64,000 nucleotides of DNA, from positions 310,001-374,000 of the forward strand of contig NZ_CP134771.1 of assembly GCF_031880315.1 (NCBI RefSeq). Direction: 5' to 3'. How positions within the stretch are numbered: position 1 is the first letter of the stretch; the number at the start of each line of letters is the position of its first letter. This document shows, one piece after another, positions 1-12,900 of the stretch. The position numbers were made by a program, and so were the translations under genes. The DNA is from Pseudomonas baltica. Lineage in GTDB: Bacteria > Pseudomonadota > Gammaproteobacteria > Pseudomonadales > Pseudomonadaceae. The notes under the pieces are model-generated. The model was not told the origin of the DNA. It did no database searches and saw nothing but the letters and a program-made list of their open reading frames with translations.

Positions 1-160
1 TTTTTCCGGTAACAAGCAGATATTCGATCACAGAAAAAAAAGCATCTTTTTGCTGAGAGAACGATAGCTCAGGATTCCATGAACCAATGGCGCTGAAAAG
101 TGCCGATATCCACAGACCAAATGAATCACGCACTATTTCTTCAACAAACTTAGTATCCAT
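1..160 (-). CDS. Partial orphan immunity gene of a displaced CDI module
   Basis: An open frame starts with ATG at 160-158 and runs without a stop to the window edge, so only the first 53 codons are visible. It reads MDTKFVEEIVRDSFGLW at the start and contains the segment SWNPELSFSQQKDAFF. Its ATG overlaps the stop of the upstream toxin fragment (TAATG), the usual coupling of a CDI toxin to its immunity gene. I do not recognise the family; the immunity role is inferred from position and coupling. As an orphan pair behind a complete cdiBAI locus, it would protect against siblings that still carry this toxin. Confidence 0.55.
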   Translation of the reverse strand, partial: MDTKFVEEIVRDSFGLWISALFSAIGSWNPELSFSQQKDAFFSVIEYLLVTGK

Positions 161-552
161 TATGGATTTCCAATCAGGAATTTTATTTCTGGATTATACG
201 TCGTGCCTGTGGCGGCTTTAGGCACATCGATAGTCCAGGCTGGACCAGTCTGACCAGATGAAGAGGAAAAATTCCGAAGCGTGAAATTTCCTTCAGGCGT
301 ATTAACAACATATATATCCCCTTTCCCAGGAATAGTACGAGGAGAAGGCAAGCCTGTCGAGCCTGTCAATTCCGAAAAATACTGCTTAACTTCCACATCT
401 GTTGCACCAGAAAATATTTTTGCATTTCCTGTGTTTGGAACCTCAATGAGCGAGCGGTCTCCAATTTGAATACCGCTCCTAGTACTGGAAGAGCTAAACA
501 GCTCCGTTATTTCGGTACTGCGGGTTATGCTTGGAATGCCTTTTGCACCAAC
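160..552 (-). pseudogene. Orphan CdiA C-terminal toxin fragment
   Basis: After an in-frame TGA at 555-553, this frame stays open for 130 residues, beginning VGAKGIPSITRS and ending YNPEIKFLIGNP. It has no signal sequence, no TPS domain and no evident start codon at its head; the only plausible internal start is GTG at 396. The segments GNFTLRNFSSSSGQTG and WTIDVP resemble the tails of other CdiA/filamentous haemagglutinin proteins as I remember them. It lies directly behind the cdiI stop codon and overlaps the next gene by TAATG. This is the expected picture of a toxin tail displaced when a new cdiA-CT/cdiI cassette recombined in. The biochemical activity is not recognised. Confidence 0.6.
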
Positions 553-555
553 TCA

Positions 556-960
556 TCAACTGTCGCTCTGATTCAAAATCTTTACCTCGCGCCAGTAAAT
601 ATTTTCTGGTAAAGGCTGATTCTGATTGAATCGGGAGAAAACTTCGATCACATCGTCAATATTAAACCACTCATCTTTCTTTAATTGAACACGCCCTGCA
701 CCAAACGACAGCAAGCTCCCATCTTCAAAGTTCGTGCTAGAATTTGAATGATATCCTCTAAACAGAGCTTTACTTTTTGCGTCATATCTTTCAATAAAGC
801 AAGTGAATCTGCCTCCTGCCACTTGCACATAATTACCGTCGTCGTCAGTTATGCATGCGTATGAGCTTGGACCGTAGCTTTTTAATTTTTTTAACACTTT
901 TACAAGCTGCGCCTGGTTGACGTCAATTAATACGGGACTATTTTCGGCTTCGAGCTTCAT
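556..960 (-). CDS. cdiI: CdiI-type immunity protein
   Basis: A 134-residue, highly charged cytoplasmic protein with no signal peptide or membrane segment, lying 11 bases behind the cdiA stop. Position and size identify it as the immunity protein that binds and neutralises the toxin domain of the adjacent CdiA. A GTG at 975 in the same frame would overlap cdiA, but the ATG at 960 has a good ribosome site (AGGTGAGG) just upstream, so I chose the ATG. It contains the segments SYACITDDDGNYVQVAGG and KKDEWFNIDDVIEVF. I do not recognise the immunity family; specificity for the neighbouring nuclease is inference. Confidence 0.7.
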   Translation of the reverse strand: MKLEAENSPVLIDVNQAQLVKVLKKLKSYGPSSYACITDDDGNYVQVAGGRFTCFIERYDAKSKALFRGYHSNSSTNFEDGSLLSFGAGRVQLKKDEWFNIDDVIEVFSRFNQNQPLPENIYWREVKILNQSDS

Positions 961-971
961 ATTCCTCACCT

Positions 972-3900
972 TCACGGCACATAAACTGTTGTAGCGCTTT
1001 CGATGACTTCGCCTTTTAGCCGTCCCTTCCCTTGCGCCCCAAACTGATTGACAAAATAATCGGTGAATTCTTGATAGCTGGTCTTACTAGCAGTTCCGCT
1101 TTTCACCTCAAGACCGTGTAATTTACCATTTGCGTCACGGACTACAATGTCATACCTACGATCACCGAGAGGCCCTTTAACGACCATCTCAGTGCCTACA
1201 ACTTCCATTCCATTTGCTTCTAAATGCTTAGCAAACTCATCTGCCTTAACTGTTCCCGGAGGAGCTAGACCCTTCGGGCTAGCAAATTTTCCGTCAGGGG
1301 TTCGATAGCTTCCATCTGAATGCAGATTTACTTCGGGGGCTAGGTCGGTCTCTGGACCAACTTTCTTCCCGCCCGTCGCATCTGGGCTTGCTACCTCTTT
1401 TGCACCAACAACATCCGCCCCTACCCCACGATCGGAGCCATTATACTCCTTCCAATCCGGATGATAAGGGTCTGCCTTCATCTCGGGCGAAATCGTCACG
1501 GTTTTCCCCGCTCCGCTCTTCGCCCAAAGCGCACCAATCCCTGCTGCGGCCATACCAGCGACCGCAGCAATGGCGCCTGATATCAAAAATTTTGCGCCGA
1601 TCACTTCCGCCGAGCCATTCATACCATCGTTGCCTGACTTGGCGTATTCCTGTTTCCCCTCTTCGTTATTCTCGACTACCAGCTCAACGTCCTGATCCGT
1701 CAGCACGTTTACAATCTTCGTCGCTCCATTCTCCACCAACCGCTCGGCGGTTGGGCCTAGCGTATGTTCGAATACGACGGAACCCAGATATCCAGCAGCG
1801 GCTGTTACCGGTCCCAGGGCGACTTGGACCGCCAACATCCCAGCTGCAATTTGCTCTTTTGGCACCATGACACTGAATTTGGCAACATTTATCAGTGCAT
1901 CTTGATAAAGGTTGTTATGTATGTAGGTGTTATCCAGTTGAATCGACGGATTCCCGTTTTTATCCAAAACTGTGGTGGATGTTGATGTTCCTGGCAGTGG
2001 ATCCACGGCTTCTGGGCACTTTCCAGCACATTGCTGCAGCTTGCCAAAGCTTGTGAAGACCGCGTCCAGCGATGAGTAAACCTCTGGGCGCCAGGTGCCT
2101 AGGACAGAACTGGACAAACCGTTTTCCAGTAATTTTTTTGTCAGCGCCAGTGCCTTTTCATTTCCTAGAGCTGCTTTTGCTTGCTGAGGAACATCATCTA
2201 TCGTCACCAGCGGCGCACGCAGTCGATTCAGATTACCAAGAAGCTCATTGATTTGCGCCGAACCATAATTCTTGGCATCATCTTCCCACCGCTTCAAAGT
2301 CCCCGGCACATCCATCACCGCATCAACTGAAGACTTCGTCACATATAAATCAGTGCGGTGTTCTTCATCCTTGGTAATCTCATACGCCTTACTGACATCC
2401 CGATTCAGCCCAGCCGTAGAATCCGCCCCAGTCTGCTCATCCCCACGCACCACAACATTCCCCGCACCTACCGTCGCGCGGACGATCTGCTGGCGATCCT
2501 TGTCGTACTTGTAACCCGAGGCACTCCAGCCGGCTTCGCCGGTTTTACCCTTGCCGACCTGACTGCTGTCCTGCTGGGCGCTCGCGCCACCAGTGGCATA
2601 GCTCCCGCCAACATTCAGGTAATAGGCGTGCTCGGTATCCTTGCCCGCGATATCGCTGAAGCCCAGGGTGCCGGTATCGAGCAACAGCTTCCCGGCATCC
2701 GATGCGATCAATGCTCCATCAAGCTGGGTGTGATCCTGGGTACGGATGTTCACATCATTGGCAGCGGTTATGGACGTCTGCTGCTCGACCCATTTGGTCG
2801 AGCCCGTTGTTTGGCCATAGCCCACAGAGCCACTGGCACTGCCACCTCCCAGTCCCACCACGACGGTGGCACTCACGTCGAACTTCTTGCCGCTGACCTT
2901 GCCGGTGTCCAGCGCCGAACTGACGGTCAGGTTGCGGCCCACGTCCCCGTTGACGCTATCGCCACGCAGGGTCGCACCGCTGATGGTGGTGTCGCGGCCG
3001 CTGGTGAAGTTCAGCTGGTCGCCAGCATTGAGGTGGGCTTCCTGCTGTTGCGCGCCTTCACGGTCGAGGTTGCCGCGGCCGATATCGACACTGGCGTAAA
3101 CGCCGATGCCTTGCTGGCCGACGGCGATACCGGCGCTGCCGCCGCCGTTGTGGCGGGCATCCTGGCTGCTGGAATCGTTCTGCGCAGCCTTGATGGTCAG
3201 GTCGTTGCCCGCGTTGAGGTTGATGTCACGCTGTGCTTGCACCTGGGCGCCGATCAAACTCAGGTCGTTGCTGGCAACTAGGTTGATGTCGCGGACGGCG
3301 TTCAGGGCGCTCGGCGTCGAAGTACCTTGGCTAGAGTTGCCGGTAGCGATGCCGGTACTACCGCCCACCCCGATCTTGAAGCCGCCAGTGGTGCCACCGA
3401 TGACACCGCCTTTGCTCTGGGTCTCTTCGCTGTCGGTCCCTTGCGCACCTTTGGCGACATCAATGGTCACGTCGCGGCCACCGATGCTGATATCACGACC
3501 GGCGTTGAGACCACTGCCGCGCACGGTCACGTCATTGCCAGCGACCATCGACACATCGTTGCCCGCCTGCACGATCGAGCCGCGTTGGCTGTCGATGGTC
3601 TGGGTGACGGTCTGGCTCTGGCTGGTGTTGCCAATATGGCCGTCCATGGTCGGGCCGTTGAGGAACTGCGATATGGCGTCCACTGCCTTAAGCGTGCTCG
3701 ACGCTTTGCTGACACCGTCTTCACCTTTGCCTGCGCCGCTCAACGCATCGCGAGTGTTGCCCAGGTTGTGGTTGATGGTGCCGGAGATGCCGTTGGTACT
3801 GACGCTTTTACTGGCGGTTTGCTCGCTGTGTTCGCTGGCGGCATCGATGACGATGTTGCGACCAGCCTGGTAGGCAATGTCATTCCCGGCATAGGCATCG

Positions 3901-6900
3901 GAGCCCTGCTGCAGGATGTCGCGGCCGGCGCTCACGCTCAGGTCCTGACCGGCACTTAGTTGGCTGGCGGCTGCGGTTTGTTGGGCACCGTTCGCAGTTT
4001 CCTTTATGGCTTGCTGGCCAGCGAAGGCGGTGAAGCCGTTGCGGTCCGCACTGACCTTGACGCCGACGGACTTGGTCTTCTCCCAAGTGTCGCTCTGCGC
4101 CGTCGAGATACCCGCGATGACATTGACGTCCTGCCCCGCGCCCAAGGTGATGTTGCGCCCGGCGCTGACGCCGCTACCGACGATGTTGATGTCCCGAGCG
4201 GCGTTGAGGGTCGCATCCTGCTCGGCGCTGACCTGGCTTCCTACATTGGTTGTGCTCTGGGCCAAAGCGCCGGCCTTCTGAGCAGCGCTGAAGCTGATAC
4301 CCCCCTTTGTACCCATGATGCCGGTGCGTGTACTGTACTGCTCACTCTTGCTATAGGCCGTATCGCTGGCGGCCACCAAGTTGATATCACCGCTGCTGTT
4401 GATCAGACCGGCGTGCAGCTCGGCATCATTGGCAGCGGTGACATTACTGGCGCGCACGCGCACATCGTTGCCGGCAACCACGACCACGTCGTTGCCGCCG
4501 TCCACATCACTGGCCACTTGCGAAGCCGTGGTTTTCAGCTGGCTCTTGCCACTCTTCGAGAGGCCCAGGAAGCCCGATTTGGTCTTCTTGTTGTACGAGC
4601 CATGCTCTTCAGTACCGGACAGAATCGCCACGTCACCGGTGCCACCGACCATCACATCGTGACCGGCCTTGAGCTGGCTGCCGATGACGCTGACGTCACG
4701 GCCGCCATCGAGGCTGACGCCGCCATCAGCGGTACCCGATGTGTTGATGGTCAGATCGCTGCCCGCGGTGATGACCGAGGCGACATTGGTACTGTCGTAG
4801 CTTTCCTTTTGCTGGCTGCTGCTGCGGCCAAACGACCCTTTTTTCTTCTTGAAGTAGAACGAAGACTTCTCGTCCATGGCCGACGCGATGGTCACGTCCT
4901 GGCCCGCGTCGATATCGACCGCTTTGCCCGCAGTGACGTGGCTGGCAACGATGCCCAGGTCGGTACCTGCACTCAGGACAACATCGCTTCCAGCGCTGAT
5001 ATCGCTTGATACTTGAGTCACTTGATCGCGCTGACTAGTTACCTTTTTCGATTTGCTGTACGCATGCTCCTCATCCGCCGCCGAACTCACCGTCAAGTTC
5101 TCGGTGGCCGTCATCGCCACATCACCCTTCGCGGCCACCTGACTGGCGATCACATTGATATCCCGGCCGCCCTGCACAGCCACATCGCGGCCCGCGTCTA
5201 CGGTCGAGCCGAGCCGCGTGATATCACTGCTGGTGTGCTTGCTGTTCAACACCTGGCTGTTGGTGACCTGCGTAGCGGCGATATTCACATCGCGCCCGGC
5301 GGTCAGGGTCAGATCACGGCCGCTTTGCAGGGCGCTGCCGACGTTGTTGATGTCTCGCCCAGCAGAAATGCTCAGATCATTGGCCGCCTCGATACGCGAG
5401 GCGCTGTCGACATAGTCCTTGTGCAGTTGGCCGCGGGCGGTGCTGTCCAGCGCGACCACGGTCCGTTCGTTGACCACATCACCGGTGACGGCGGTGACCG
5501 CCACGTCGCGCCCAGCAATGATGCCGCCGGCCTTGTTGGTGACGTTGTTGATCGCCAGGGCATCCAGGCGGCCGCCAGCGTCGATCAGGCCGCTGTTGAC
5601 CAGGTCCTGGCCAGCGGTGGCGCTGAGGTTGCCGGTGGCTTTCAGGGTGCCGGCGTTATCGAGGTTCTGGCCGGCGGTGAGGCTGACGTCGCTACCGGCG
5701 ATGAGTGCGCCGGTCGGCCCGAGGCGGCCGTCGGCCTGGGCCAGATAGACCACGGGCACCAGGACCTTTTCGCCGTTCACTTCGTGCTCTTCGAGCCAGA
5801 CGATGTCGTGGGTCAGGGACGCGACTTGGGCGCTGCTGAGGCCGACGCCGATGGACAGGTTGAGGGCGTCCTTTTCGGCGACGGCGTTGTTCATCAGGTA
5901 TTGGTACATCGCCTCGTTGGAGGTCTGGCCGTCGATAAAGGCTTGGCCGGTGCGTGCGGTGACGGCTTGCTGGATCAGGCGTTGCTCGTAGAGGCCGTCG
6001 CCCAGGCGTTTGGCGCTGGTGTCGGGGTCGTAGCCGAGAGCCGCGAGCAGGTAGTCCGAGCTCATGAATTGCTTGAGGTCGGTGAGCGCGGGGTTGGTTT
6101 CGATCAGGTATTTGCCGGTGCTTGGTTTGGCGGCGGAGCTGGGCAGGCCTTGGACGCGCGCGATGTTCTGCGCCGAACTTGAGGCCGTTTGGATGTGGGT
6201 GGCGCTGCCCGCGACGGCGGAGCCCTCACGGTCGACAGCCGCAAGTTGATAGCCGCCCACGACGGTGTCATCGGTAGCGCTGATGCGAATGTCGCGGGAC
6301 TGCAGGCCAGGGATGGCTTGATCACGTTGCGCGGTGGTGATGCTTGCCCCGCCTATGGACCAGTCGTTTGCCGCTGCGCCTGGCTGGGTGCTGGTCTGGC
6401 CGCTGAGGCGGAACAGGCCGTTCTGACCGGTGGGCAGGCTGAAGCCGGGCAACGCGGTGGGGTCGATCTGTTGTTGTGCCAGGTCGGGGGGCAGCTGTGC
6501 GTTGACCCTGATGACCACCCGCGCGCCAGCGGCGGCTTGGGTGTTCTGGACTTGATTGGTGCCTACGCTGTAACCGTAATCCTCGTGGATCACGCTGTTG
6601 GTGAGGTTCTGGCTGGCGGTGATGGCCACCTTGCCGCCGGCCTGGATGACGGCGTTGCGCACGGTGCCGGTGCTGGCGGCACCGGTGCTGTCTTTGGCGA
6701 CTTCTACGTCGCTGACCAAGGTGTATTGGGTGATGGCGGTGGGAAGTGCCAGCAGATTGTTGGCGTCGTATTGCGAGGGGATCTTGCCCTCGAAACCATA
6801 GCTAAGGCCAGACATTGCCAGTCCGTAGCCTCCGGCCCCCCCAGGCCCTTGAATGGCACGAACTGCTGTCCCGGTTACGGTGTCGGTAAGCGCGACATTT

Positions 6901-9900
6901 TCAACCCAGCCATTGTCCCGCCCGCCCAGACGAACTTTTCGGGATACTGCATTCGCAGTACGTAGCGCGCCGGAATCGTCGATGTAATACACGACCGGAA
7001 AATCTGGATTGTTGCGCTGGTTATACGGCAACACCACACTGGACATCAGCCGATTGGCCGTGCCATCCGTGATATCCGGCGTTTTATAGGTGCGTGTGCG
7101 CTCAATGCTGCCACCTACCGAACCGACGTTCTGCAGGCTATCGGCCTGGATAGTGATATTGCCGCTGGCTGCAATCGTGCTTTTGCTATTGAGGAAGGTT
7201 CCACCGTGAAAGACGAAGTCTCTGCCTACAGACAGCGTCGAGGACGCACTGGTGTCGGCGTCAGCACCTTCAAACGTTTCCCGGGCGATGATCGTCAGGT
7301 CGTAGTTATCGCCCACACAATCTTCACATCTGACGGCAATAAGCCCCGACGTCAGCGTCCGCTCGCCCGTTCCAGTCCCACCCTCAGTCCTGTTCTCAAA
7401 CGCATCCGCATCAATCCCGAACGCCCCGGCACTCTCCATCCCACCCGAGATATTCAACACACTCGCCGAGCGCGTCACGCCGTTGTACCCACCAATGCTC
7501 ACATTACCCAAGCCGTACACATTGGCCGCGTGGTTGGTGAGTGCATTGGCGTGCAACGCCAGGTCGCCACCCGCGAAGATCAACCCGCCCTCGTTGAGCA
7601 ATGTGGGCGTGCTCAGGCTGACGTTCTGGCCGCCGCCCAGAGTCCCGTAGTTATTGATGGCACCGGCGCTGGCGGTCAAATCACCTCCGGCGGTGATGCG
7701 CCCGAGATTGCGCAGGGTCCCGGCTACCGAGAACACACCTTTACCGCCGCCACTCAGTCGCGAGGTAGCGGCGTTGAGGTCGGCCTGATTGGCGGAGAAC
7801 GTCAGGTCGCCGACGCTGGTCAGGCTCCCCGCGCCGCTGTAAGTACCCGCGATTTGCAGATCGGCGCTGCCATTGCTGGCGATCAGGCCGTCGTTGTTCC
7901 AGTTGCCACCGCGGCCGACAAAGGTGCGGTTGGTCAACAGTTGGCCGGTGGCAGACTGGTTGAAGGTGCCTACGTTGAGGTTGAGGTCGCCGACTTGCAG
8001 CACGCTGGTGTTGGTCCAGCTGTCGCCGCTGATGCTCAGGCTGCCGTTGCTGACCAGGTTGCCGCCCGCGTTCTGCAACAGATTGAGGCCCAGGCCAAAG
8101 GTGCCGGTGCCGCTGTGCAGGATGGAACCGCCGACGTTTTGCAGAGCGCCGACGTTGAGCGCCAGGTTGCTGTTGACCGTCTCTAGGGTGCCGTTGCTGT
8201 TGTTCAGCAGGCCGCTGACATTCAACAGCGTGGTACCGCTGGCGCCCAACGCTCGCAGCTTGCCAGTCTGGTTATCAATGCTCGCCGCAACAATGCTCAG
8301 CGTACTGTCGCTTTCAATTACCCCCAGCCGATTGTTCAGCGCCCCGCTCAAACTCAAATCAATCTGCTGCCCGCCAATCTGCCCGTCATTGTCGCCGCTG
8401 TTATCAAAGTTGTTGCCGGTAACGCTGACCCGCTGCTTGGCATACAACCCGCCATTACGGTTATCAAAATCACCGGTATTGATCAGCGCATCACCGGATT
8501 GCGCCGACACCCGCCCGCCGTAATTGTTGAAACCCGCCAGCGCCCGAATATCCAGGCTCTGCGCCTGAGTGATGCCGCCCTTGTGATCAAGGTCATAACC
8601 GTTTTTCAGCACGCCGGTAATGCGCGCCGTAAAAGCTTGCTGCAGGCTGGCCAGCACCCCACCGCGGTTGTCGACGTTAGTGGCGGTGACGTTCAACGCT
8701 CCGCTTTGCGCGAGAATCTTGCCGCTGAGGCTGTCGACATCGCCGGTAACCGTGAGGTCCAGCGCGCCTTGGCTTTGCAGTGTGCCTTTGCCGTTGGCCA
8801 GGCTGGCGGCTTGCAGTTTGAGGTTGGCATTCTTGCTGTAGATCAGGCCGTCATTGGCGTTTTGCAGCGCGCCGCTGGCGGTGATCAGCAACGCGTCGTT
8901 GGCGGCCAGCGTGCCGCGGTTGCTGTTGTCCAGCCCGCCGGTAAACAGGGTAATCGCCCGTTGGCTGGTCAGTTCGCCGCCTTGGTTATCGACCTGGGTA
9001 GCGCGCTTGAGCAACAGGTTGCCAGCGCTGGCGAGCTTGGCATTGGTGTTGATCAGTTTGCCGAGCAAGTCGAGGGTCACGCCGCCGTTGCTGGCGAGGC
9101 TGCCTGCGCTGTTGTCGAAGTCGGTCGCGGCCAGGCTCAAGTCCTGTTGCGCGTTGATCGTGCCAGCGGCGTTGCTCACATTACCGGCGTTGATCAGCAA
9201 CCCCGCGCCACTGTCGATCAGGCCGTTCTGGCCGTTGTTCAACAGGCCGCTGACGGTCAAGGTCTGCCCTGCTCCACTGGACAGAATCCCGCCTTGGTTG
9301 TCGACGCTGACCGCGCTGACGCTCATTGCTTGCTGGCTGACCAGCGCCCCCGAGTTGCCGTTGAGCAGCGCGCCGGCAAGGCTGACATTTACCTCGGCGT
9401 TGCGGCTCGACAGGGTCCCGCTGTTGCGGTTGTCGAGGCTGCCACCGCTGACGCTCAGCCCTTGCCAACCGGAGATCAAGCCCAGCGCGTTGAGCACCGA
9501 ATCGGCACTCACGGTCAGCACCTGATTGCTGATCAACTTGCCGCTGCTGTTATCCAGGGTACGGCCGCTGAGGCTGAAGCTTTGGCTGCTGGAGATTTCG
9601 CCATTAGCATTTTTCAGGTCGCGCAGGTGGCTGAGGGTCAGCGGGCTGCGGGTGGTGATGAGGCCGTTGCGGTTGTCGAGGTCGGCGCCGTTGAAATCGA
9701 GGTTCAGTGCGGTGGCGCCGAGCAAGGAGCCGCCGGCGTTGTCGATGCCGGTGGCTTTGACGGTGAGCGCTTGGGTGGCGTTGATCAGGCCGTCGTTCTG
9801 GTTGCCGAGCAGGCCGGTGACGTTGAGGGTCAGGTCGCTGCGGCTGGTCAGGGTACCGGCGCTGTTGTCGAGGCTGCCAGCAGCGGCATCGACACTGGCG

Positions 9901-12900
9901 GCGGCGATCATGCCTCTGACGTTGGCCAGCGCGTGCGCCACGCGCACCGTCAGCGCCTGGTTGCTGAGCAGTTTGCCGTTGCCGTTGTCGAGGCTGTCGG
10001 CGCTGAAGGTATAGGCCTGGCCGCTGGAGATCTCGCCGTTCTGGTTGTTGACGTCGGCGAGGTTGTTCAGCAGTAACGCGCCGGTGGCGTTGATCAGGCC
10101 GCTGCGGTTGTCGAGTTGGCCGTGGTTGAGGTCGAGGGTCAGGTCGGCATTGCTGAACAGTTCGCCGCCTTGTTGATCAAGGCCGATGACGTCAGCGCGC
10201 AGCGATTTGTCGGCACCAATGCTACCGCCATCGCGGTTGGTCAACTGCGCTGCGTGCAGTTGCAGGCCATCGGCACTGCTCACCCGGCCGTCATGGCTGT
10301 TGTCAAAATCACCGGTGTCGATCGACACCGCACCTTTAGCGCTCACCAGGCCTTTTTGCGTGTTGTCCAAGCGCGTGCTGCTGAGCACCAGCGTGGCATC
10401 GGTCACCAGCCGGCCGCCTTGGTTGGTGATCGCGCCGGTGCTGTCGACGGTCAATGCGTCCGCGCTGGACAGGCTGCCGCCATTGTTGGCCAGCGTGCCG
10501 GCGCGCACCTGCAGCGTGCCTTCACTGCTGATCAGGCCAAGCGTGTTGAGCAGATCGCCGTCGAGGCGCACATCAATGCCGTGTTGGCTCAGCAAGCTGG
10601 CGCCGCTGTTGTCCAGGCGGGTACCCGTCACTGTCAGGCCGGTGCTGCCGGACAACACCCCGGCATTGCGGTTAAGGGTTTGGTCGATAGCCAGCGCCAG
10701 GCCTTGCTGGGCGATGATGCGGCCGGCATCGCTGTTGTCGAGCTGTTCGCCGGTCAGGCTGATGTCGCCCTGGCTGGAGATCTCGCCGCCGCGGTTGTCG
10801 ATGCTGGCGACGTTGAGCACCATCGCGCCGTGGGCGCCGATCAGGCCGGCCTGGGTGTTGTCGAGGCTCGTACCGGTGAGGCTCAGGGTGGTCAAGGCGA
10901 TCAGCTGACCACCGGGCTGCTGCAGCGCGCCGATGGTTGCAGACAGACTTTTTTGGCTGGCGATCTGGCCGTTGCTGTTGTCGACGCGGGCGGCATGGAG
11001 GCGCAGGTCGCCGTCGGCGATCAGGGTCGCAGTGCGGTTGGTCAGGGTGCCGGTGACATCCAGGTCCAGGCCGCTGCGGCTGCTGAGTTCACCCTCGGTG
11101 TTGTCCAGGCTGGCGGCCTTGGCATCCAGCGCCGCCGCCGAGATCACCCCTTTGACGTTGCTGAGTGCCCGGGCGACTCGCACCACGAGCGCTTGATTGC
11201 TCAGCAGCTTGCCAGCGCTGTTATCCAGGCTGTCGGCATTGAACTGGAACGCCGACGCACTGGAGATTTCGCCGTTCTGGTTGTTGACCGCTGCCAGGTT
11301 GTTGAGCAGCAAGGCGCCAGGCGCGTTGATCAGGCCGTTCTGGTTGTCGAGCTGGCCATGGTTGAGGTCGAGCGTCAGGCGGGTATTGCTGAACAGTTGA
11401 CCGCCGCGCTGATCGAGGCCGGTGACGCTGGCCTGGAGTGCCTTGGCGGCGGCGATGCGGCCTTGATCCTGATTGGTGACCTGGCCGGCAGTGAGGTCGA
11501 GGCGATCGCTGCTGGTCAGCTTGCCGCTGTGGCTGTTATCGAAGGCCCCGGTGGTGACGGCGGTCGCGCCCTTGCCGGAGATCATGCCGCTGTTGCGGTT
11601 GTCGAGGCTGGCGCTGCTGAGGGTCAGGCCGCTGTCGGTGCTGATCGAGCCTTGCTGGTTGTTCACATCGCCATCGCTGGCGACGCTGAGTGCGCCGGCA
11701 CTGGAGAGTTTGCCGGCGGCGTTGTTCACGTGACTGGCAGCGGCGTTCAGCGCGCCTTCGCTGCTGATCAGGCCGTTGCCGTTGTCCAGCGCGCCGGTCA
11801 GGTGGACGACCACATCGGTCTGTCCGCTCAGTGTGCCGTGGCTGTTGTCCAGCTGCCCGCCGTCTAGGCGCAACGCGGTGCCGGCGTAGATCAAACCGTT
11901 GTTCTGGTTGATCACACGGGCGATGTCGAGGGCCAGCGCGGTGCCGGAAAGCAGCTTGCCGGCATCGCTGTTGGTCAATTGGCTGGCTTTGACTGTCACG
12001 CCCGCCTGGCTGGAGATTTCCCCGGCGCGGTTATCGATGCCGTTAGTGATAGCCAGGCTCAGCGCTTTTGTCGCACCTACCAGGCCGCCAGTGCGGTTAT
12101 CGAGGTCGCTGGCTTTGAGCGTCAGGTTGCCCTGGGCGGTGACTCGGCCTTGCTGGTTGTTCAGCGCAGCGACGGTGGCGTTGAGGTCGGCCTGGCTGGC
12201 AATCACGCCGTCGGCGTTATTGAGGTCGCCAGCGTCCAGTTGCAGGGCGTTGCCGCTCAACGTGCCGTTCTGGTTATTCAAGGCAGCACCAGCGCTTGCG
12301 TTCAGCGTGCGCCCGGCGTTCAGCTGGTGGCCGCTGTTGTCCAGCGCCTGGGTGAGCGTCGCAGTCAGGTCCCGACTGGCCACCACACTCCCGGCGTTGC
12401 GCAGATTCTGCGCCCTGAGCACCACATCGCCGTTGGCATTGCGGCTGTTGTCGGCATTGACACCGGCTTCGACGATAGCGTTGTTAGTCAGCTGCCCGCC
12501 ACTGCTGAGGCTGATGCGATCGCGCGCCGCCACGTTCTGCTGCACCGCCAGCGCGCCGACCGTTTGCACCTCGACGTTCTGTCCGTAGATCGCCCCCTGG
12601 GCCTCCAGGCTTGCCGCTTGCACCTTGACGGCGCCATTGGCCGAGGCCTGGGCCATGCTCAGGTGGCCGTTGGCGTCGATCTGAATGTCCTCGGCGCTGG
12701 CCGCCAGATTGCCGGCCAGACGCACGCCCACGCCCTTCTCGGTGCCCACCAGTTTGATCGCACCGGCGTACATGCCGCCCAGCGCTGAACTGTCGATGGC
12801 CAATTGTGGCGCGTCGCTGCCGTCGTCGGCCAGCGCGGTGGGGTTGAGGGTCTGCGCGTTGACGTCGTTGCGCCCGGTGACGAGGGTGAGGTTCTTGGCG

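Noticed and set aside
2358..3281. Long plus-strand frames opposite cdiA (also 8499-10076, 10116-11867, 12804-14618)
   Set aside because: They are antisense shadows of the repetitive, GC-rich cdiA/cdiB genes, lack ribosome sites and have unnatural repetitive composition.
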